This document shows, one piece after another, positions 55,901-64,000 of a stretch of 64,000 nucleotides of DNA. The stretch's first letter is position 1; every line of letters starts with the position of its first letter. Position numbers and translations under genes: made by a program. Source of the DNA: Xestospongia bergquistia (lineage: Eukaryota > Porifera > Demospongiae > Haplosclerida > Petrosiidae); contig OZ014416.1 of NCBI GenBank assembly GCA_963965975.1, positions 8,474,432 to 8,538,431 of the forward strand. The letters run 5' to 3'. The notes under the pieces were generated by a model. It was given only the letters and a program-made list of their open reading frames with translations. It was not told the origin of the DNA and made no database searches.

Positions 55901-58900
55901 TAGTATTAAGTCTATATCATACTAGTACAGGATATATAGTGTATAGTGTGAGTTAGTGATATAATTGATGTTAATATTGTACTAGTCAATTTAACATATA
56001 ATAATTAACTTCTATAGGATCAGTGGACAGCTTTACATTGGGCCTCAAGAAATAGTCATACTGAGATAGTCCAGTTACTCTTAAAATATAATGCTGATCT
56101 CAATATTTGTGACAAGGTCAGTGTGTATTATGTATAGATATTTGTTGTATGTACTACATAATATTAAGTCTAAATCATACTAGTTCAGGATATATAGTGT
56201 ATAGTGTGAGTTAGTGATGTTAATATTGTACTAGTCAATGTAGCTCATAATAGTTAATTTCTGTAGAATCAGAGGACTGCTCTACATTGGGCCTCAGAGA
56301 ATGGTTATACTGAGATAGTCCAGTTACTCTTAGAACATCAAGCTGTCCCCAATATTTGTGATAAGGTCAATGTGTATTATGTATAGATATTGTTGTATGT
56401 ACTACATAGTATTAAGTCTATATCATACTAGTACAGGATATATAATGTATAGTGTGTGTTAGTGATATCATTGATGTTAACATTGTACTAGTCAATGTAA
56501 CTTATAATAATTAATTTCTTTAGGATCAACAGACACCTCTATATTGGGCCTCAAGAAAAGGTTATATTGAGATAGTTCAGTTACTCTTACAACATCAAGC
56601 TGATCCTAATATATGTGATATGGTTAGTATTAGACTCATTTTATTGATAATTTACTTTTCGTTAGTATGGTAATACTGCATTACATATTGCCTGCAGTGA
56701 GGGTAATGTTAATGTTATTAGCAGCTTGCTATCTGAAGGAGCAGATGTAACTGTTAAGAATAATAATGGTAACACTCCACTGGAAAAATGTCAAGATACA
56801 ATCAGGAATGAAATTGTTAGTCTCTTTAACAAGTATAATCCAAAGCAAGGTGAGGTGTTATTAAAGATCAACAACACTACACACTCACATATTCCTTATT
56901 TGTTAATATCTAGTTTTGGAAGATGTGTCTAAGTGGAATATTGAAAATGTTGAAGAAGACCAGGTCTTTGAGAAAAAAAATTATGGAGTCATGTTAGTCA
57001 TTCCACCATCAGCAGTAGAGAAGAAAAAAGAAGTCAAAACTGAAGTTAAGGTTGTTGCACCTGAGGAAACAAATATCATTCTCCCTCCTGATGTTGAGCT
57101 TGTGAGCTGTTTCTATAAAATTGAAACAACTGGAAAATTTTCAAAACCTATTGAACTTTATCTTCAACATAATGTTGAACTGACATCACAAGAAGAATGT
57201 GAACAGTTAGCCTTTATAAAAGCTAAAGGTCCACCACCTTATAAATTTGAGTTAGTGCCAATTGAAATTGATCAAAAGTTCAAGCCTAATGACAACTCAG
57301 GTGTTATAAGAGTCTCTGATTTCTCTGTATTCAGCATTGTCAAGATCAAGCAAAAGTTAAAAAGTCTTTTTTTTCGATCACCATCTTCCAGCTATGTGAT
57401 GACATTATTTTTCAAGCATTTGTCAAGGTCCAGTTGGGCAATCCAAGCAGTGGTCACAAAGAATCTTGGACCTTTTCTTAAGGTAATCAATTTCAAGTAA
57501 AGTAATTTTGTACTAAGTTAACACAATCCTCAATATATATATTATATCTAGTATTTTGTCTGTATTAGAGAGTTAACACTGACAAATGTTTTGAAAGTTG
57601 GAATAAGATAGAAACATTCTCTTTTCACTTTGGTCCAGAAGTCAATGAAGTGACATCTTTACTTGTCAATGACTACTATGACATCAAACCATTAAAAATT
57701 CCATGTCAAGTAAGATGTTAAACATTTTTAATGTAAAGGATCATAATATTATTTCGATAAGGTCACTAAGGAAGCTGTTGATAAAAGTCAACCTGACACT
57801 GCCCTACCTTACTTAAAATTTAAAGCTTCACTCAAAGCCAACCAAGAGCTTACAGATTTAGAGCTCACATTTAAGGGAATGAAAGATGGAGAGAGTTTAG
57901 TTATTGCAAGAGAAGAATTACAACAAATACAAAGTAAGACAGGTATGAGATATTAAAGATACTGTTGTAATCATAATTGTTCTGAATTATAATTAATTTA
58001 CACTATTCTTTAGAGGATGTCCCCACTGCTCAATCTGTTTCCAAACATTCAGAGCCCTTGTCTCAACAAGAAATTTATAATGACTTGTTATGTGAGCATA
58101 AATTACAAAAATGTTTTACAATTTGTTGCTATGTCATATATCATTTTACTATTAGGTGAAGGACCAAAGCCACCTGCTACTCTTTCTACTAGTCAATGTA
58201 GTACTACCAGTACCCTCCCTCATCCTACTTCTACAACATTTCCTATTTCTCCTACTTCTACTGCTAGTACTCCTAGTTCTATTGATAACCAATCTTCTAT
58301 TAGAACTCCTCCTATTGTCAGTGATCCTTCTTCTTACAGTACAAAATCTTCATGTCAATCAAACATTCCAAATGACTTGTTATGTGAGTCATTTAAGTGT
58401 AAAATGAAAGTTGTTGTTAGATAGTGTATATTAACATTATGTAATAGTATGGATAAGCATTCTTCTTCATTAGGTAAGGTACCAAAGAAGCATCACCTGA
58501 TGATGTTACTTCATCCAATTAAGTATATGTGGAATACATTTGGTGAACAACTTGAAGTACCTTATGATGATATAAAGTCTGCAGAGTACAATGAGGCCTA
58601 TGGAGATACTACAAAATTCTCTGAAGTCCTTCAGGTCTGGATGAATAAGAAAACTTGTGTAGTTTGTTGGCAAACAATTATTAGTGTTGTAGAAGAGCCA
58701 CCTGTAGAAAACAAAGTAGTAGCTGATTATATATATCAGTTCTTAACAAGACCAGATATTCAGAATGAATATCTATCTTCTCATCATCATACTGGTAAAG
58801 TAAAATATTATTATGTATAAAAATGTTGTTATAACTCTAGATCAGCTGATCCCTACATTTAATTCTCCTCCTCAAATTGGTATAAATGCTAAAAATTATT

Positions 58901-60429
58901 GTATATTAAAAAACACATACATTTTTCATTTGTTTGTCATTATAGGTCGCTCTATGTCTACTGCTATTCATCCTCCAATTGCACCAAAACCCACTACAAG
59001 GAAAGGTACACAATAGATTCATAAATACTTATTCATAATTTATTACTGTAGGTCGTCCTTTATCTTATCCTCCACCACCAATTGCACCAAAACCTACTAA
59101 GAAGAAAGGTATTAGAATAATTTATTTCTGTATGCTCCCGGAAAGTGAATGATCAATGTTTTTTTTTCTAGTGGAGATAGATGAAATGGAACAAGAAGCT
59201 CCATTACAATCATCTAATCCTATTGGAGTAAGAACTATTTTAAAAACTATCAAAATGTCTTTATCTTTCTTAGTTTGCTGCTCATTGTCTTCATAAACAA
59301 GCTAAACAATGGGAGGAGAAAGATAATGATATGATAGTAGCTACTAAACGAATGGCCAGACTGATGATGAAAATGTCAAACTTTGCCAAGTAAGTGTCAT
59401 AAAATGAAATGTATACTTTAGTTAACTTATATATATATGTGTTTTTCTTATAAACTGATTTTTTAGTGTATATATATATACACCATACAAGTATATCTGT
59501 AGTTATAGAATTATGCTCTGACTAATGGTTTACTTTATATTTTGATAATCTTTCTTTTATAGAGATGAAAAAGGTGATGTCACTTCTAAAGAAGATTTTA
59601 TACAAACAACTAAACTTATTGTCAAAGACAGTAAAGAGGTTGTTGATATAGCAACAAAAGTTGTTGAAGTTTGTACAGACACACAACTGAAAAATGTGAG
59701 TTAATTGATAGATTGTACATACATAAAGTAATTTTAATTATTAATAATATATGCAGTGATTGATTGATTATAAAATTTATAATTTGTGAGCATTTCTGAT
59801 TAAATTGATTAGTCATGATTATATGGAAAGTCAGTTTTATTTACACCTGATATATAACTGTTTATAAACTTCTTTTTCAACTAGTTTTGTATTTTCTATA
59901 CAGACTCTATCACAAGTTATTGATGGTATTCCAACCTATGCTACTCAACTCAAAATTAATGTTGATGTACATGGAAAAAGAGGAGGAGATAGTATGTTAT
60001 AAATTGTGAAGTATTAACATCCAATAATTGATATAATCCACGAAACAAAGAATTTATTTTGGACTATAATCAATCTTAGCTATAACAAAATACCTTAAAA
60101 TATCCTGTATAAACTAGAGAGAATACCTATATTGTAAATTGTTATAGTTAGTATATAGTTATTATGTATTTATTAGTTTATTATTATATTATAATAGTAC
60201 ATGTGTCTTTATTATAATGTATTTTACATGTAATATTTATTATATGTACTTAATTTATTTTACAGATCCAGAGGGAGATAGGGAAGCTACTAGATTGTTG
60301 ACAGTTAATGCTGAGAATCTTATGACTGCTGTGAGTGTAGTACTTAATACTACAGAGAGTGCTTTAATAAAAGTACCTCCAGAAACTCGTGCACATTTGA
60401 CTGGTCTAAGCTGGATTAAAAAATCATAA
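52911..60429 (+). CDS. Gene F: ANK(14)-ZU5-UPA-Death-vinculin-tail protein
   Basis: Exons: 52876-52949 (ATG 52911, [13 protein letters not shown]), 53280-53378, 12 repeat exons from 53706 to 56622, 56666-56849, 56914-57482, 57569-57709, 57762-57942, 58014-58091, 58156-58383, 58474-58794, 58841-58879, 58946-59005, 59052-59108, 59172-59227, 59274-59389, 59563-59695, 59904-59991, 60266-60429. Sum 3741 nt, 1246 aa, all in phase. Approximate residues: ANK 14-503, ZU5-UPA 504-800, linker 801-902, DD 903-1009, Pro-rich 1010-1061, hinge to 1080, tail 1081-1246. It is a mosaic: ZU5 and DD of the E type, tail of the A/D type. A 13-codon upstream ORF (52882-52923) overlaps the start out of frame. No lesions found. 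Confidence 0.87.
53280..56849 (+). CDS. Gene F ankyrin-repeat exons (14)
   Basis: N-cap 53280-53378 ([18 protein letters not shown]). 99-nt exons start at 53706, 53963, 54219, 54476, 54733, 54990, 55247, 55504, 55761, 56018, 56267 and 56524. C-cap 56666-56849. The first two repeats are the most divergent ([20 protein letters not shown]), the later ones closer to the D type. Half an intron unit (about 53545-53640) survives without its exon in the second intron, a relic of a lost repeat. Confidence 0.9.
56914..57942 (+). CDS. Gene F ZU5 domain and UPA-like segment
   Basis: Exons 56914-57482, 57569-57709, 57762-57942. Subtype II ([27 protein letters not shown]). Very close to E across all three exons and their introns. 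Confidence 0.75.
58474..58794 (+). CDS. Gene F Death domain exon
   Basis: [20 protein letters not shown] ... [20 protein letters not shown] ... [15 protein letters not shown] ... YQFL. Subtype II like E. Preceded by linker exons 58014-58091 and 58156-58383, rich in Ser, Thr and Pro. Confidence 0.82.
58841..60429 (+). CDS. Gene F Pro-rich hinge (3 exons) and vinculin-like tail
   Basis: The first Pro-rich exon is shortened to 39 nt (SPPQI) by a deletion that makes a new donor ATTG|GTATAA. Then 58946-59005 ([18 protein letters not shown]), 59052-59108 ([16 protein letters not shown]), hinge 59172-59227 and tail exons 59274-59389, 59563-59695, 59904-59991, 60266-60429. Tail subtype I, nearly identical to A and D, ending SWIKKS. 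Confidence 0.85.
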
Positions 60430-62370
60430 TGAACTAACAAACATGATTAATTGCTATTCTGTGTGTTTATATTTTATATTATCTTTAAGTTGTCTCTGTA
60501 ATTTGTTAGATATAACAATTTTATTTTTTTACTGTGTAGTTTTATTAACCATTGTAGTTATGACATATGTTATGAATTATTGTCTATTTTTGGGAAAATT
60601 CAAACAAAAGTTTAGTTCTAAATATTATACATGAACTATAAAGGACCTTACTAAAGTGTATGAATACATTTTGTGGTATATACTAGTTTGGGTAAGAATC
60701 AAAAGAGTCAATGTCTCAAATATATAGTACTTGATATATTAAGTATACACTGTTTGTAACTACAAGACATTATGTGAGTGGGTGGTTTAATTATCAATGA
60801 TGTGTGGGTGTGGTTCAAACTGTAACTGATTGTATCATACAGCTGCCAGCAGATTACAAGTAGGGCTCACTCAAGGAATGCACAGAATTAATAGATAATA
60901 CAAGTATTTGTTGTATTATTATTGAAGGCACTTGTCCAATGGCTAACTTAGTTTGAAGTTATCACTGTAAACTGAAGTTCGTGTGGATCATCATCACATT
61001 GTGTGAATGATTGATCCACAGCACTACTGACTAGCTTTCATAAGTTCAGCATTGGTAACTTGGGGGTTGTAATGCCAGCTCAAGAGCTTAGTGAGTTCAA
61101 TACTATAACATAATAATTAGTTAAGAAAATCTTTACATATATTTTAGTATAGTTGTACATTATTTGTAAACAACTTTAATTGGCTACTATGATATAATTT
61201 TGATTGGCTACTATGATATCATCACTATTATTGTTGTTATATTTATTGAGGACTATCAGTTGCCTAGCATAATTCAATTGAGTTGCAGAAGGATGATAAG
61301 TCCATTACAAACGCAGCAGTGGAGAGAACCTTTGACTAAGATTGGGATGAATCTTCAGTAATAGTTAGTCAGTTCCAGGAGGACCTATTATCCAGAAAAT
61401 TACATCATTTGCTGACAATAGTTTAGTCTTTACACTATATGGTCCTATAGAGAGATACTTGAGTATATATAGCCCTTAAAATAGCTAGTCAGGCATCTTC
61501 ATACAATGGAAGAGAAAATGCAGTGTCATCCTTACAACAGTCCTCATCTAGTTGATATCACTGAAGTATATGAACTAGAGAGGACTGTATGAAACAAATG
61601 TTGATTTTACAAGAATAAAGTGAAGTAACACAACTACTCACTGTCACTGAAGTCCTAAACAGAGGTAGTGTCTGGCTATACTCAAATTCAAGTTTACTGC
61701 TTCTATAACATAAAGTTTAGAGTGTATATTTCAACATAGACTTCCATTGTTCATGAATGTCTATTGTTAATTGCATAACATTCTAAACAGAACATTTTAC
61801 TCCAGAATCAACAATGGTCCTTAAGCTCATGAAAAAAGGTTCACTTAGTATTAGACTCTCTTAAAGGAAAATTTCTACCTAGTCTTACAAGACCAGCCCC
61901 TTTGCTTATCTTGTGAGACTATCACTGAAATTTAAATTTCAGTATTTGCTTGTTTCATACTTTTAGGAGCATTGTCTTTTCCATACAAATTGTCTTGAGG
62001 TGCATAAATTTTGATATTGTTGACCTACTAATTACTAAACTAATTTTCATAATGTTTGTTATAACCAATTTACTCTTATTTATAGAAAATAGAAACATAA
62101 TGGAGTAATTTCAGTCAAAATTAATTACTATAATAAAAATTATAGCCTAAAAAAGAGTTTAAAAGAACTTTTAAGGAGTTGTATAAGTTATTTATTGACC
62201 TAAAAATAGAGCACTCTGATTGGTCAATTAAGACATAACATAGTACAGCTTTAAACATTTTCTGTCTCTATCAAATACATTGACCACATCATGAATATTG
62301 TTGATACTTTAATTGATTTTTGAACATCTGGATTATATGTACTCTCTTGTTTTCTATAAACAATTGTAGT
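60430..62370. repeat. Gene F 3' flank with dispersed modules
   Basis: Similar to the A flank at first (to about 60990, including the dispersed 3' module), then to the B and E flanks (one ~330-bp unit at about 60940-61270; CTAGTTGATATCACTG hairpin region near 61550). It is therefore itself a mosaic. No coding exon seen. Confidence 0.55.
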
Positions 62371-62490
62371 GTTAATATTTGTGGGAAGCATTGTTTTCTT
62401 GTAAATTTAAGTGTGATACTTTTGTTAAACCTGAAACAGCAGTACACCATTATATTAACTGTACCAAGTTACTAAAAATAGACGAGTAGT
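62371..62490 (+). pseudogene. CAP-Gly relic, copy 5
   Basis: Nucleotide similarity to the last CAP-Gly exon (AGTGTTAATA ... CCAAGTTACTAAAAATAGAC) with many changes and no open frame. It marks the same position downstream of F that copies 1 and 2 occupy downstream of A. Confidence 0.6.
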
Positions 62491-64000
62491 TACTAAAAAT
62501 AGTTACAGTTGTTATGACATAATGACATCATGCAGTCTTAAAAACTAGCTGTGTCTTGTCAGTTCAGTTATATATTATTTTGTTCCTTCTCTATTGAATA
62601 TCTGTTATTAATAATCATTTGTAATGTAATTAATGTAATTAATTGTCTATTTATTTCATGTACAGGTGTTACTTTCAGTTATATTATTATATATTGTTGT
62701 CATTAGAGATCTGATAAGAAGTCCATACATTTTGATTATGATACTATCCCTCTAATATATGGCCATTAACTATTTTGTTGCAATTTCCTTAAAGCAAATC
62801 AGTTGAACTACTATAACTTTTCAATGTATGACTTACACTCACTAACATGTGGTATAAAAATTATGTGTAGCTAGTTTAATTACTCTTAAATTATAGGAGC
62901 ATACTCAATAGAGATTCTGTCAGGTGATCACTTTCAAGCATCTGGTTGGCTGTAAGTGACACCACCCCCATATCTATAATTATATATACTGTAATTTTTA
63001 GTGCCACTTCAAACTTTATATAAGAAATGCTGATTGATCTTTGTGCAGACTTTGGATCTTGTTGAATTTGTTGTACATTTGTAATCAAAAGAAATTGGTA
63101 AGTAATATACTTGTAGAATTAGTTACTGAACTGCCATTATGTGATATTATACAACATGTATGAAGTGATAGCCTGTAGTCTTCCACAGTCAGACTTTAGA
63201 AAGCCTGTTGATAGCTTTCAGTTATAAGGGCTGATACCCACTGGTGAAAAGCAAGACATATTTAAAACAATTAAGAGATGTGTATAAGATCTCTAGAGCA
63301 ATGTGAAGGTGAATAAGATTAATGACTAAGTTAGAAGCTACATATACTGAAATTATGTTATAAATACTAAAGTTTACAATTATTCTGGACAGACCAGAGA
63401 TCAAAACCACATTAGTCATTAAATTTAACCTAACATTGTATGAAGCAAACCCTGTGTATATATGTATTCTTAGTATAATTGGAAATGCACAAAACAGAAT
63501 ATATAATTATGAGGACATATCCAAAGGAATTATTGATATTACTAAGTATATTTTCAATACATTCAACTTAGTGATGTTATAAATGACATAAGATGAACAC
63601 ATTACATAGTTACCAAATATATCAGACCCAAATACCCACAATGTACTAATTAGACAGTATATTAATAAATGTTATTACACTTGTAATGATGGGCAAGCAT
63701 TAATAGAAATAGATGAGAAAAAGAACATTCATACATACCAGCTAAGAAGTACTAGAAATATTATATTAAATGTGTACTGACCATTCACAGATGGCTACTA
63801 TAATTATCACAGCTGAAATAAGTAAAATTATGATACCAACACTTTGAGCAGTGTGCTTGGTGTGCATTCCCTCCTACGACAAGAGTGTGTGATGTTTATA
63901 TCTAATAAGCAGTGTGTTTTTTATATATTCTATATTAGACTTAATACATCATTTGTTTTTATAATGCATTTGAGGGAAAGCACACTTGTCACAACTTTGC
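62491..64000. other. Gene-free right end of window
   Basis: Nothing recognised on either strand. Open frames (for example minus strand 62891-63088 and 63222-63419) are short, AT-rich and lack splice context or family resemblance. Confidence 0.5.

Overview
The window is eukaryotic and very AT-rich, with short GT-AG introns. It carries a tandem family of multi-exon genes, all on the + strand, that combine ankyrin repeats with Death domains. The composition, small introns and ankyrin/Death expansion suggest a sponge (a demosponge such as Amphimedon). That assignment is inference from style and not a database match.

Five paralogues (here called A, B, D, E and F) share one architecture: a 13-14 residue N-terminus, a variable number of ankyrin (ANK) repeats with one repeat per 99-nt exon, a longer capping ANK exon, a ZU5 domain, a UPA-like segment, a Ser/Thr/Pro linker, a Death domain (DD), one to three short proline-rich exons, an acidic hinge, and a C-terminal five-helix domain that I recognise as a vinculin tail (Vt, the actin-binding end of vinculin). 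Vinculin itself also has a proline-rich hinge before its tail. ANK-ZU5-UPA-DD fused to a vinculin tail is an architecture I do not know from any described protein. It is the main candidate here for an undescribed system, one that might couple ligand recognition and Death-fold signalling to the actin cytoskeleton. My exon models join in frame from end to end (exon sums divisible by three): A 904 aa (lacking exon 1), B 1049 codons but with an internal stop, D 1546 aa, E 1050 aa, F 1246 aa.

Layout: 1-5445 gene A (starts inside its first intron). 5446-11176 a 3.69-kb tandem duplication of the 3' part of A, which yields a second, free-standing proline-rich plus Vt cassette (7526-9135) and two broken CAP-Gly exon sets. 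11504-17396 gene B, with a nonsense codon in its DD. 17397-21808 gene-poor repeats. 21809-26306 gene C, a different protein with ANK repeats followed by four DDs (581 aa). 26307-29400 pseudogene debris: an antisense RabGAP/TBC-like fragment and two tandem CAP-Gly remnants whose junction contains a 72-bp copy of gene C's last DD exon. 29460-40900 gene D, with 24 ANK exons. 41403-47712 gene E, whose 5' end was built from pieces of a paralogue's 3' end. 47713-51830 flank paralogous to that of B. 51833-60429 gene F. 60430-64000 repeats and one last CAP-Gly relic.

The ANK arrays behave like a minisatellite made of exons. In D the exon plus intron period is almost always exactly 257 bp, with a 771-bp three-exon higher-order repeat. 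Introns are nearly identical between units, while the residues that differ between repeats lie at positions that usually contact ligands in ANK proteins. ZU5, DD and Vt subtypes are shuffled between paralogues. The picture is a locus that expands, contracts and converts its recognition repeats, reminiscent of diversified innate-immune receptor families. The function is inferred only.
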